Source: Phallusia mammillata (Eukaryota; Chordata; Ascidiacea; Phlebobranchia; Ascidiidae). Taken from it: a stretch of 64,000 nucleotides of DNA. The stretch covers positions 59,143 through 123,142 of the forward strand of contig QLIY01000468.1 of the NCBI GenBank assembly GCA_003260075.1, read 5' to 3'. This document shows positions 34,334-44,277 of the stretch, piece by piece. The notes beneath the pieces were generated by a model, which searched no databases, was not told the DNA's origin, and saw only the letters and a list, made by a program, of their open reading frames with translations. Positions within the stretch are counted from its first letter, which is position 1. Each line of letters starts with the position of its first letter. The translations under genes and the position numbers were made by a program.

Positions 34334-35754
34334 CACTACGTCATTTCGACGTGAGTTATACACAGGTCGGTTTTCCTTACTGGAATAACCAGACAGTATA
34401 TAATCCTTCTGTGACATTTGCGACACATAACCCATTAAATACCACTTTCAACAGACAGGTTCATTTGAGTGCACAAACAACGGTATTTTGTACAGTATAT
34501 TTTTGCTGACTTTTCACTGGCTTGTAAACTGTAGTTCATTAAAGCTTATTTAATAACACACTATGTGTGCAGAAAGCAAATACATTTCCGGCACGTTTCG
34601 CTCACAACAAAAAGACCGCTTTATCTAGACAACTTGGGTTCGCCGACCATTACGATTCAACAACAAGCCTCCCATGCACGACAAAACTATTGAAATACAT
34701 CGCTCGATGGGAACACAGTTTGTAGGTTCGCAACGCATTGGAATTTCTCGAAGGCAATTTATTCCATGGCGACGAAAAAATATCAATATTATCGTGGGCG
34801 AACAATTGGCTTTTCTGTTGTTATTTTTTTTTTAAATTGCCGGTTGTGATGGAACAAGCATTGCCCAGTAGGTGGAATTTTATACATTTACATAAATTTA
34901 CACTTGTCCCACCTGACATAAACTAAGATCATAGATTGAACGCAAACTCTTGCTGGCGGTCTCATCGAAATCGTTTCATTGACGCTGAACTTATGAGATA
35001 TGTTAGTTAGGCGTTAGTGTAAAATTCTTTTTTTTGCAGCGGTTTCAACAAGATTAGAATAAACACTTCGAAATGTCAACGCACCGAAGTTTCGTTTGGT
35101 CAAGCATTTCCCAAATTACCGTTTCGGCGAAGGTTTTTTATCACAATTTGTACCGAGGCTGATTTGTTTATATCATGTTGTGACAAGAGCAGATGTGAAA
35201 AGGAAATGCGATACGGTCATGAAATATACAACAAACTCAACCGTCAGCGAAACAACACGGATTTCACCATGGAAAGATTTAAAATGAGTTTGAATGATTT
35301 TTTATAGTCGGAGGTAGAAGGCGTACCTGATAATTACAGTCGTTTTGTTTGTTTGTTTTCTTTCGCATACGTATAGTTTGGAAAACTAACGGCAAGGTAA
35401 AGTACAGATTAGGGAAGATAAGATTGATAAAGTAATATTCTGGTTTGTCATTAACCAATAAAATCTTTTTCGGCTTAGGTACTACAATTATTCGCATTAA
35501 AAATTTTCGTTTAAATTTGTACCAAACGCTCATCTAGAAGATGCTTATTTGGAGGGCGATTATTCTTGTAACTTAAAAACTAAGAATAAGTCAGTGCCTG
35601 TCATAGATTGCTAGTTGCAGCTTGATACCAATATTTATTCGGGTTTAAAATCAAGTAATGTCGTTTGCCGACAATTATTGCAGTTGATCGCTTACAATAG
35701 GCAAGGTTTATTTTTTGCTTCAGGAACATAAACTAATTTAGAAACGGTTTGGCA
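34334..35754. other. Head-to-head intergenic region F/G
   Basis: Divergent promoter region. Parts recur upstream of I and J (for example GTTCGCAACGCATTG and TTCTCGAAGGCA near 34725 and 47180). A pyrimidine-rich acceptor TTTTTTGCTTCAG ends at 35723, 32 bp before the ATG of G. No other gene seen. Confidence 0.5.
35189..35223 (+). promoter_or_regulatory. Conserved upstream box of copy G
   Basis: Plus-strand-facing copy of the box (reads GCAGATGTGAAAAGGAAATG on the + strand), about 530 bp before the ATG of G. Confidence 0.5.
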
Positions 35755-36732
35755 ATGGATGCCAACTTTACCACCCCTGTCCTCACCACAGGAGAAGCAA
35801 ATATCACTTCTGATGAATTTGCGTCCCGTTTGTACGAGAGAATCATGATTCCTCCTGTTCTTGTCGCATCTCTGTACATTTGCTTATGCTCTTTGCTTTA
35901 TCAAAAACGTGGCAATAAAAGGACAGATGTACTGAAACTAACCAACCGTCTTGTTTCGATAGCAGCTGTATTCTCTCTCTTGGGTCCCTCTGTAATTGCA
36001 CCGGACATTTTCCTGCATTCCGTAAATTCGACCTGGTGTGTAGCATCCAACATCCTGCGATATACCTTCCTGGTGGTTGTAAGAATAACAGTGTTCACAG
36101 TGCTTTGGCTTCGACAAAAAAACCTGAACAATTCCATTACTTTCAACAGCGAATTTGTGAAACGCACCATCGCTGCAATTAGATATGCAACTTTGACTTT
36201 AGTGCCAGTCAGCCAAGTGACTTTCCTGGTTATTGCCACATCTCGAGGTACTGCTGCGACTATCAGAGGATGCGAATTCACTGGCGAAGTGCGCTTTGGT
36301 CCTTTGGCAACTTCGACTTTGATCTTCACACTGAGTCAGGTTAGCGCCCTGGTTCTTTCCATTGCCCCCTTGACGTTGCGAATCGGTGATGAACAAGTGC
36401 GCAAAACTATAGTCCGAATCAGTGTGAGCACAGCAACCGTTTTAGTTTCTGATATTCTTTATCTTGCTGTTGCGTCTATGTTTACAGAACAAATTGGCCA
36501 GTGGGCTTATATTGTATTTTTCCCTCTCATTTTCCAATACATTCAAGTTTTTTACGTGTTGTGCTTAATTTTCACTTTCCGCGACTATCACACGCGTTTA
36601 AATCCCCTGCGTTCAAAAAACAAAGTAGCAAACAAAGAGAATTGTCCAGTAACACCTGTTGTCCAAAATAGTACAACTTCTTTTGAAACCAAGGACGACA
36701 CTGTGACTAACAATATGGAAGAAAAAGAGTAA
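35755..36732 (+). CDS. 7TM receptor-like protein G (subfamily III), intact
   Basis: Intact 325-aa protein, start chosen at MDANFTTPVL because all paralogues begin M(D/N/Y)xNFTT; an in-frame TTG six bases upstream is not needed. N-terminal NFT and NIT glycosylation sites, TM1 about residues 29-48 (PPVLVASLYICLCSLLY), TM2 about 65-88, TM3 from TWCVASNILRY, TM4 about 141-163, Cys in RGCEFTGEV, TM5 about 182-203, TM6 about 217-238, TM7 about 247-272, then FRDYHTRLNPL and a tail ending NMEEKE. Subfamily III is marked by FASRLYERI, LRQKNLNNSITFNSEF and the VTPVVQNSTTSFETK tail. No DRY or NPxxY. Follows a TTTTTTGCTTCAG acceptor. Putative receptor, ligand unknown. Confidence 0.88.
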   Translation: MDANFTTPVLTTGEANITSDEFASRLYERIMIPPVLVASLYICLCSLLYQKRGNKRTDVLKLTNRLVSIAAVFSLLGPSVIAPDIFLHSVNSTWCVASNILRYTFLVVVRITVFTVLWLRQKNLNNSITFNSEFVKRTIAAIRYATLTLVPVSQVTFLVIATSRGTAATIRGCEFTGEVRFGPLATSTLIFTLSQVSALVLSIAPLTLRIGDEQVRKTIVRISVSTATVLVSDILYLAVASMFTEQIGQWAYIVFFPLIFQYIQVFYVLCLIFTFRDYHTRLNPLRSKNKVANKENCPVTPVVQNSTTSFETKDDTVTNNMEEKE

Positions 36733-36890
36733 ATTTTTGAAAGCCAATGTAACTGACAACATGGTAAAGAAGAACTACACTTTTGACCAAAAAGGGTCCT
36801 AAATAATTAAATACACCTTAGGCAGGGCTCAATACATCTCATACAGGGATGAACTTATTTTCAACACAAACAAATTACATTTTAAGCTGC

Positions 36891-36989
<99 letters not shown>

Positions 36990-37361
36990 CCGCATTGGCT
37001 AGTGTAGCCATTCAACGGCACTCCAGTTTGTTGGTTATCAGCTTATCATTTATTGGCTCTATGCTTTTACAAAATACATTTTGGACACTAAATAACATAA
37101 CGTTATTTGTGTTTTAACGGTTTATTACAACCTGTTTTGTATTATGCCTATGTTGTATTGTATGAGCAATTTTGCCATTGTTTTGAGATGGGTTGTAGGT
37201 ATGGCCTGTGTGTCATCGATTAGCAAAACAACTTCCAAAAACCAAATGAGGCTTTCCTATAATTTTTTTTAATATGTGCATATACCACGTCTTTTTATTC
37301 GTTATTGAACTTGAATTTTGTTGTGCCAAATTGAATGTGTCTCTATTTTTTTGAACTACTC
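36733..37361. other. 3' flank of G with a 96-C tract
   Basis: Unit 3' flank shared with I, J and K (GGGTTGTAGGTATGGCCTGT, GTCATCGATTAGCAAAACAA). A run of 96 C at 36892-36987 interrupts it between AAGCTGCA and GGCCGCATTGG. No gene. Confidence 0.6.
36892..36987. repeat. Poly(C) tract, 96 bases
   Basis: Uninterrupted run of C. The adjoining CCGGCCGCATTGGCTAG is not seen in the 3' flanks of I, J or K, so DNA next to the tract may be foreign. Confidence 0.95.
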
Positions 37362-37466
37362 CAGGGTCCGAAACCTTTTAAGCGGCGCGTGCCGATTTAG
37401 GCTACTTGTTATTTCCGCGTGGTAATGGACAATGGCTTCGCGTGCCAACATTTTTGTGAGTAATAG
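37362..37466. mobile_element. MITE-3 left part, cut by a retroelement
   Basis: First of seven copies of a hAT-like MITE beginning CAGGGTCGGAAACCTTTTAA, here broken off after GAGTAATAG where gag coding DNA begins. Other copies: 42553-42890, 45866-46312, 50072-50176, 52154-52410, 52809-52945, 54974-55165. Confidence 0.75.
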
Positions 37467-37880
37467 ACGATTTTTCAAACCTCGGGTTAGTGCCAAGTAA
37501 CAAAGTTCATCTCTCAAATCGTCATTATCCGGACATGCTGCTTGACCAAGCCTAAAAAGTTCCATAACAAACCTTCTGTCGGTTTCATCGAACGTCTGGG
37601 TTCTTACTAGCAAGTCTTGCTTCGCCTTGTTTCTGAAAGCAGTGCCGCCGGTCACTTTAGTTGCAAGTGCCTTCAAGTCCTTATAATCAGCACTGTACAG
37701 GTCACTGCCGTTGGCTTGCTTCATATCAAAAATTACCTCTTCTGGCAAGCTTGCCAAAAGTGCGTGGCGCTTTGCCGCGTCGTTTGCATCCACGCTTTGG
37801 CAGAAGCTTTCAAAACTTCCCAGAAAATGTAAAAAGTTGCCACCTTTATCAAAGCACGGTGGGGGATAATAAACATTCAT
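37467..37880 (-). CDS. Gag-like ORF of a Ty3/gypsy-type retrotransposon, truncated
   Basis: Frame starts MNVYYPPPCF at 37880, 85 bases past the end of the LTR. It reads like a retrotransposon capsid: FLHFLGSFESFCQSVDAND, AAKRHALLASLPEEV, DLKALATKVTGG, and RRFVMELFRLGQAA. In retrotransposon Gag proteins this Leu/Pro-rich helical layout forms the capsid core. The frame remains open to 37356, but the last 35 codons are MITE-3 DNA read through by chance. The nucleocapsid zinc knuckle and all of pol are missing, so this is the 5' stump of an element. Confidence 0.75.
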
Positions 37881-37965
37881 TCTGACGTATTAAAATGTTT
37901 AAAAAAGGTATAAAAATTCCTCCTTCTGCAGCAACTGAAGCAGGTTCTGGCGTGCTCGCCAATTT

Positions 37966-38190
37966 TGTAACACGCCTTTTCAGTTCGGTGCAAACCTGCA
38001 GTTTACAGTTGTTGCAAAGTTTATTCACAGTATAAAATCGGGCATATAAAAGTCGACGGGTAAAACACCTCTGTCCGTCATCACCACCAACCACGACTAC
38101 CACGTGCATTCCCTGCCACGTCGAGTATCGCCACGTACAAAAAGAACACTGTGGGGGCGCCACAGAGCACATGTGACGTAATATTTTTTT
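37966..38190 (-). mobile_element. LTR (5' end of the truncated gypsy-like element)
   Basis: Homologous to the complete LTR at 53795-54020 in reverse orientation (CGTCGACTTTTATATG, GCAGGGAATGCACGTGG strings). Ends TGTTACA at 37966. A candidate primer-binding site starts TGGCGAGCACGCC a few bases further on. The outer boundary near 38190 is diverged and approximate. Confidence 0.75.
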
Positions 38191-38199
38191 TTGCAAAAA

Positions 38200-38901
38200 C
38201 ATTAAAGTGTGGGTACGATTATAGTTTTTGTGCAATCGGTTAATCAAGCAGTAGTTATGACATTAAACCCATCATTGCCTGCATCGGTAAGGACCAAATT
38301 CTTACGCTGGAAAAATGCCTGTAAAAAGCACAGTTGCAGATAAAAGCACACATTAACCAACAACACACTTTTTTCCATTTCTTACCTCTCATTTTCCAAC
38401 CTCGCGGTAACATGGTGAAATTTGTAACCAATGTCCGAATAGAATTAAATTTGGACAGTTTGCATATTATAACATTTTTATTTTTCGGTTGCTTTGTTTT
38501 CCTTTTACTATGTCTAAATTAAATTGGATTTGGATAGTTTGTAACTCATGTAGCATGATTATTTAAGTAGAGTATCGATTGCTGTGTTTAACGTCGCGAC
38601 ACCAATTTTTTATTTTTTTTTTTTATTTTTTTTGTAAAATGCATTATATACAACTTTTGTCTCGCAAATTGACAAAACAGGCGATAACACATTACCACAA
38701 AAGGGCATCAAATATGAGAAACAAGCGATATGACACAAAAAGCAAATCAATGTGTGTGTAATTTAACTGTAAGGAACAAAAAAATGTTATGTAATACAAG
38801 ATGATTCGGTCTATCGCCTAAGTGTAACAACTTTGTGGGTCCTCGTCAATAATATCTGACGATATATTTCACTGAAATTTTGTTCCGTTGTGTAAGTACA
38901 T
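38200..38901. other. F2 remnant and 3' flank of copy M
   Basis: At about 38250-38405 are relics of F2 exon 2 (minus strand: GCATTTTTCCAGCGTAAGAA after TTTTTACAG) and of the donor side of exon 1 (TTCTTACCTC). From 38410 the sequence is 7TM 3' flank as downstream of F (AATTTGTAACCAATGTCCGA). No intact gene. Confidence 0.5.
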
Positions 38902-39912
38902 TTACGAGAGCTTTTCTAGAGAGACTGGACTTTTGTCACCCTTCTCCACATTGTAAGTCGAAATTTCACCTCTTGTTTTGATAGAAATTGAAATATTTCG
39001 GAGGCCATCAGTTATTGGAATTGAATTATCTTTGTTTGCTACCTTGTTATTTGCACGCAAGGGATTTAAACGCATGTGATAGTCGCGGAAAGTCAAAACT
39101 AAGCACAACACGTGAAAAACCTGGACGTAATTGTAAATGAGAGGAAAAAACACAATAGAAGCCCACTGGCTAACTCGTTCCGAAAGCATAAACATAACAA
39201 TAAGGAAAACAATGTCTGAAACGAAAATAGTTGCTGTGCTCACACTGATTCGGACGATGGTCTTACGTACATGTTGATCACTGATTCGCAACGTTAAGGG
39301 GGCAATGGAAAGACCTAGGGCGCTAACTTGACTCAGTGTAAAGATGAGAATGGAAATGGCAGCGGACACCAAAAACGTTTGGCCAGGAAATTCCCATCCT
39401 CGGATTGTCGCAGTTTTTCGTCTAAACGTTGTCACAACAAAATAAGTCACTTGGCTCGCTGCCACCAAAGTCAAGGTGACATATCTGATTGCAAGGATAG
39501 TGCGTTTGATAAATTTGCTGTTGAAGGTGATGGAATTGTTTAGGGAGCCTTGGCGAAGCCAAAGCACTGTGAACACTGTTATTTTAACAGCCACCACAGA
39601 TATGTTTCGCAGGATGATGAATGCTACACACCAATACCAATTAAACTGAATAGGGAAAGTTCCCAATGCAAGGACAAGGGAGCCCGAGAGGGTAAATACA
39701 GTTCCCGTTAGTACGAGACGGTTGGTTAGTTTCAGAACATTCGTCCTATCCATGCCTCGTTGTTGATAAATCAAAGAACATGAACAAATATAGAGAGATG
39801 CAAGTAGCAGAGGTGGAATTATGATTCTCTCGTACAGACGAGAGCCAAATTCATCAGAAGTGATGTTTGCTTCTTCAGTGGCGAGCACATGTGTTGTGAA
39901 GTTGTCATCCAT
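38902..39912 (-). CDS. 7TM receptor-like protein M (subfamily II), intact
   Basis: Intact 336-aa protein starting MDDNFTTHVL. Same seven-segment layout as copy E: NFT and NIT sites, TM1 about 30-48, TM2 about 66-88 (TVFTLSGSLVLALGTF), TM3 from WYWCVAFIILR, TM4 about 142-164, TM5 about 180-202, TM6 about 218-240, TM7 about 248-272, and a long polar tail (DNSIPITDGLRN, ending SLEKLS). The loop after TM4 has RGWEFPGQ instead of RGC, so the second extracellular-loop Cys is replaced by Trp here and in copy F; the usual disulfide cannot form in this pair. Very close to copy F over its whole length, implying a recent duplication. Candidate receptor, ligand unknown. Confidence 0.87.
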   Translation of the reverse strand: MDDNFTTHVLATEEANITSDEFGSRLYERIIIPPLLLASLYICSCSLIYQQRGMDRTNVLKLTNRLVLTGTVFTLSGSLVLALGTFPIQFNWYWCVAFIILRNISVVAVKITVFTVLWLRQGSLNNSITFNSKFIKRTILAIRYVTLTLVAASQVTYFVVTTFRRKTATIRGWEFPGQTFLVSAAISILIFTLSQVSALGLSIAPLTLRISDQHVRKTIVRISVSTATIFVSDIVFLIVMFMLSERVSQWASIVFFPLIYNYVQVFHVLCLVLTFRDYHMRLNPLRANNKVANKDNSIPITDGLRNISISIKTRGEISTYNVEKGDKSPVSLEKLS

Positions 39913-40538
39913 TGCGAGACCGCCTTAAAGCGTTTCTGAAGCACTTGTTGTTCTTATCACGCTTTGGTCGGCAAAATTTTTACCGCCCCATGACTTGACA
40001 GGCACTGACTTACTAAAAGTCGTTCCCGTTTAATAATGTCTGTAAAAAAATTAAAATAACAACCTAAACACACATTAGATGAAACAAATACCACCAGTCC
40101 ATGGCAAATTTTAACACTGTTCGGCAATATAATCTATACAATTATCCATGTCTGCTGTTTCTTATCTTGTCGTTAGTTTTAACATAAACGCAGTTCAGGC
40201 ATACATAACAAATTCTATCATGACGCACACCTTATCACTCATGTTTGAAATAATGTTCGTACAAACTCATTTGCACCTTTCTATGGTGAAATTCGTGTTG
40301 TTCCGCTAATAGTGAAATCTGTTGTATGCTGCATAACCATATCGCGTTTCGTTTTCACATCTGTTTCACTACGTTTTTTCGACGTGATTTTTCGACGTGC
40401 GTTATACACAGGTCGGTTTTCAGTAACTCGCTTGACCTTACTCGAATAATCAGACAGATTGAAATCCCGAATAATCAGACAGATTGAAATCTGTGACATA
40501 CAACCCATTTAATTCCACTTTCTACAGACAGGTTAATG
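39913..40538. other. Upstream region of M
   Basis: Head-to-head flank equivalent to the F/G region, including the box at 40331-40366. At 40400-40500 short tandem pieces (CGAATAATCAGACAGATTGA twice). No gene. Confidence 0.5.
40331..40366 (-). promoter_or_regulatory. Conserved upstream box of copy M
   Basis: GCATAACCATATCGCGTTTC followed by GTTTTCACATCTGTTT, 419 bp before the ATG. Best match to the consensus together with those of F and L. Confidence 0.6.
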
Positions 40539-41595
40539 CAGTGGTTCTTAACCAGGGTTCGATCGAACCCCAGGGGTTCGACGAAGGTATTTTTGAAGTA
40601 CAATACAAATACTCGTTTTCGTCAAACTTTAGGGTCTATAGCAGGGCTACTCAATTAGTTTTGCCAAGGGTCCAGATGGAAAAGGTAAGAATTACTAAAG
40701 GTCCGGACACTTCTGTCGAAAATGCAAATGCAAGAGCCGGTTTGGGTTATAGCTAAGGGGGAGATTCGCGGACCAAGATTAAAGCTTGAATGAGGCACTA
40801 AACGTGAATTTACTCCTCGCGAGAGTATATTGGCACAACGTCATACAGAATACATTTTATTTGAGTTTGCAGGATTGCTTCACAAGGTAATGATTTAAAT
40901 TCAGTTTATTACATCACAAACACAATTGTGCGCGAACAATCGTCAATGGTGTAGTGAACAAAACAGGTACCACTAGCATCACAATATGGATTATGACATC
41001 ATAAATATTTAGGACTGATCTCCACGCCGTACAGCTCAATCTGTGAACCAAACAAAAAATAATCTGGGCTTTTGGGCGCTATTAGATTGTAAATACATGA
41101 TATAAACCAAGTATTTTAAAACAAAAATAAGCAGGTAAATGGCCGCCGTTGGTGAAATAAAAATCTGCGATGCGGCCGTCATGGCAAAATAGTTGTGCAT
41201 CCCTGCACTAAGGTTTTATTTTCTTATTTTTTTGACGTAACAAAGAGCATGGTGAGCGTTGTTTGTAAGCAAAAAACAACAACGAAATTTTGTTGGCAGC
41301 AAAACTTATTACTTCATCTTTTTCATGTTTGTGTACAGACGATAAAAATACCATTCTTCATTTAGGTAAAAACTAAAAATTGCCGGAATTAAAGTAATCC
41401 TGAAACAAGTTGCTTGTATTATTATGTCAGAATTTAACCAAATGACAAACATTGACTGTTGCCACTGCGTTTGAACAAAAACTAATTATGACCCACCATA
41501 CAAAATGGGTTAAAAACCTAACATGTAACTTTGGGGTTCGACCAAAGGCTGAAGAGTATCGTAGGGGTTCGGCCGTTATAAAAAGGTTAAGATCC
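40539..41595. mobile_element. hAT-like element with a nested second element
   Basis: Outer left end CAGTGGTTCTTAACCAGGGT and diverged right end AAAGGTTAAGATCCAA. Subterminal GGGGTTCGAC and AGGGGTTCGGCC also correspond. It sits in the M/H intergenic region, which is continuous at this point in the F/G unit. No TSD could be assigned. No transposase frame. Confidence 0.65.
40642..41205. mobile_element. Nested hAT-like MITE
   Basis: Ends CAGGGCTACTCAATTAGTTT and AACTATT..-type complement (TGGCAAAATAGTTGTGCATC then CCTG) are imperfect inverted repeats of about 25 bp. Lies wholly inside the 40539-41595 element. TSD not clear. Confidence 0.6.
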
Positions 41596-41754
41596 AATAA
41601 CCGTATGTTTGCTGCTTTTTAACTGGCTCGAAAACAACAGTTCATTAAAGTTTATTTAGTAACACACTGTGTACAGAAAGATCCTGCAATTTTGGCATGG
41701 TTCTCTCACAACTAGGTCTGTTTTCAAATAAAGGTTTTGATTTTTTGAAATGTG

Positions 41755-42200
41755 TTTCGATGGCAGCTGCATTCTCTCTCTTGGGCCCCTCAGTAATTGC
41801 ACCGGACATTTTCCTTCATGCCGTAAATTCGGCCTGGTGTGTAGCATGCAACATCCTGCGATATACCTTCCTGGTGGCTGTTAAAATAACAGTGTTCACA
41901 GTGCTTTGGCTTCGGCAGAAAACCCTGAACAATTCCATTACTTTCAACAGCGAATTTGTGAAACGCACCATCGCTACAATCAGATATGTAACTTTGACTT
42001 TGGTGGCAGTTAGTCAAGTGACATTCCTGGTTGTTAGGAACTGCCTCAACCATCAGAGGATGCGAATACTCTGGCGAACTGCGCTTTGGTCCTTTGGCAA
42101 CTTCTACTTTGATCTTCACACTGAGTCAGGTTAGCGCCCTGGTTCTTTACATTGCCCCCTTGACATTGCGAATCAGTGATGAACAAGTGCGCAAAAAAAA
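41755..42200 (+). pseudogene. 7TM copy H (subfamily III), truncated at both ends
   Basis: Starts abruptly at VSMAAAFSLLG (TM2), so the N-terminus and TM1 are missing. TM2 to TM4 are open; near 42035 a deletion removes about a dozen bases and shifts frame. TM5 follows in another frame (GELRFGPLATSTLIFTLSQ). After DEQVRK the sequence jumps (42200) into what is the 3' flank of other copies (GGTATGGCCTATGTGTCATC). TM6, TM7 and the tail are lost. Confidence 0.85.
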
Positions 42201-42552
42201 GGTATGGCCTATGTGTCATCGATTAGCAAAACAACTTACAAATAGCAAATGTGGCTTTCTCATTTTTTATTAAAATTTTGTGCATATACCAAGTCTTTTT
42301 AATCGTTATCGAACTTAAAATTTGTTGCACCAAATTGACTGTGTCTCTATTTTTATCTCCTATAATTGTTTATTCAAGCAGAAACGCATGGGCCTACGTA
42401 GCTCTTGACCTCGTCCAGCAGTTTGATCTTGATAAATGTTATTTGGCGATTTTTTGAACATAGTTTTTCGTTTGTAGGCCACAAGAAAATTTTGTGTGGA
42501 AAAATTAATAAAATATGGAACAATGTATCAGAAGCTTACGATTGTTGAAAAA

Positions 42553-42890
42553 CATCGGAAACCTTTAAGCGGCGCGTGCCGATTTAGGCTACTTGTTATT
42601 TTCATGTTGTAATGGGCAATGGCTTCGTGTGCCAAAATTGTTGTGAGTAATAGTCAGTGGTGGGATTCAGTCGGTTCGCACCGGTGCTATAGAACCGTCT
42701 TACGAAATGTTATAAGATCAGCGAACCGGTTAGCATTACTGGTTACTGTCAATGGACTTGTTGTAACAGAACCGGCTGAAAAATATGACTTTTGTGATAG
42801 AACCGGCAGAGAAAATATTTTAATCCCTCCACTGGTAAGTGTGGCTTTGTCAGCCGACTCATTAATAAGCAGAAAGCAGCACCGCTTTGC
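42553..42890. mobile_element. MITE-3 copy carrying a nested hAT MITE
   Basis: MITE-3 body from ATCGGAAACCTTTAAGC, interrupted at 42655-42834 by another element, then resuming GTCAGCCGACTCATTAATAA and breaking off near 42890. Confidence 0.65.
42655..42834. mobile_element. 180-bp hAT MITE nested in MITE-3 (copy 1)
   Basis: Termini CAGTGGTGGGATTCAGT and TTTTAATCCCTCCACTG. Left target duplication GTAATAGT at 42647-42654; the right one is mutated (GTAAGTGT). Inside, several GAACCG(G) strings are arranged palindromically. Copy 2 is at 45971-46152 with the intact right duplication GTAATAGT, so both derive from one insertion that was later duplicated with the gene unit. Confidence 0.85.
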
Positions 42891-42899
42891 TAAATCGTA

Positions 42900-44277
42900 A
42901 TCGGTAATCTAAATGTGGTTGTACGGCTTTGGTCGTCCAAATTTAACGGTCCTGAAATTTGACAGACACCGATTTAGTTTCTTCCGAATCTAGAAATCAA
43001 CAATAAAGTAGAGGGCGTTTAATATTGTTTGTGAAAATTTAAAATAACAACCTAAACACTTATAGGTAAAACAAATTACATCAGTCCATAGCATACATTG
43101 TATAACCATATCGCATTTCGTTTTCACATCTGTTTAACTATGTTTTAATCGTTGGCTAACACAAAGCCTGGAACGGTTTTTTTTACTTACTCTTTTCGTA
43201 TATTTTCGATGTGACCCTGGGTGAGTTATACATAGGCCGGTATTCAGTCCTAACGCATGCGGCCCATGTGCGTCTTTCTTAAACTTGATGCAAAAAATGA
43301 CGCAATAGTTTCCCTTGAGTGTTTTGGAAGCGGTTTAAACAATTTTAAAAGCAGCGACGAAATTTCGAAATGTCAAGGTTAATCAAACTTCGTTGCATTT
43401 CGCATAGATTTGATGAGAAACGCAAACTACTGTGGTTTCTCCTGTGAAAACATGACCGGAATAGTTTTGTAAGTTACTGATATTTTAATGGCAAGTGCAT
43501 GTACAGAGTTAGCACCGAAACTTCGTTTGCCTAATTCTTTTTTAAAAGTACCGTTCAGGCGAAAGTTTAATTTCGGCCAAAAATTTTATTAAGCTACAAA
43601 TTTGACCGAGCCCGTTTTTTGTTTATGTCATGTTGCAACGTTCAAAAAAGATGAAAATAAAAAAAAATAATCAAAAAGTTTAGTTTCGGCTTTGTGTTAG
43701 CCACCGATAAACAAAACATAGCGACGCAGATGTGAAAACGAAACGCGATATGGTTATGCAATACAAATAGCGTTTCCATTAGCGACACAACTCAAATTTC
43801 ACAATAGAAAGATTTAGAATGAATTTTTACACCAATAGCGAGAACGTGTACCTAATGACAGCAGTCTTTTTTAACGACACACATGTAAGTTTTAGGAAAC
43901 TAACGGCATGGTGAAGTACAGTTTAGGGTAGATAAGATTTGTTACGAAATTAATTAGAGCTTATAGTATATTTTTCGGGTTTGCGTTGATCGGTAAAATT
44001 CTTTTACGGCTTGTGTACTGCAGTTCGCATCATTTTTTTAAGTTTGTACCAAACGTCTATGTAGAATATATTTCCGTTGGATGCGATTTCTGCAAGTATG
44101 AATAAGTCAACGCCTTTCAGAATTTGCTATTTGCTTCTTTCCCTCGGATTCGCAATAAGGTAAAATCGTTTGCAGACAAATATTGCAACAAAATTATTGC
44201 AGTTGATCACTTACAATAGACAAGGTTTTTTTTTTCTTTTTGTTGCAAACATAGTATATTTTAGAAACAGTTTAGTA
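42900..44277. other. Upstream region of I, with two opposed upstream boxes
   Basis: Contains a minus-facing box (about 43099-43135) without a minus-strand gene next to it, and a plus-facing box (43726-43760) for gene I. Homologous to the F/G and M/H regions and to 46480-48471. No other gene seen. Confidence 0.5.
43726..43760 (+). promoter_or_regulatory. Conserved upstream box of copy I
   Basis: Plus-facing copy (GCAGATGTGAAAACGAAACG followed by CGATATGGTTATGC), about 518 bp before the ATG. Confidence 0.55.

Noticed and set aside
36829-37011. Gly-rich minus-strand frame
   Set aside because: Produced only by the C96 tract.
37356-37466. C-terminal part of the gag-like frame
   Set aside because: It is MITE-3 sequence, found also at 42.6, 45.9, 50.1, 52.2 and 52.8 kb; the open frame continues into it by chance.
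44170-44277. N-terminal extension of copy I to an upstream ATG
   Set aside because: No paralogue conserves it; MxxNFTT is the shared start, and the extension covers the presumed 5'UTR acceptor region.
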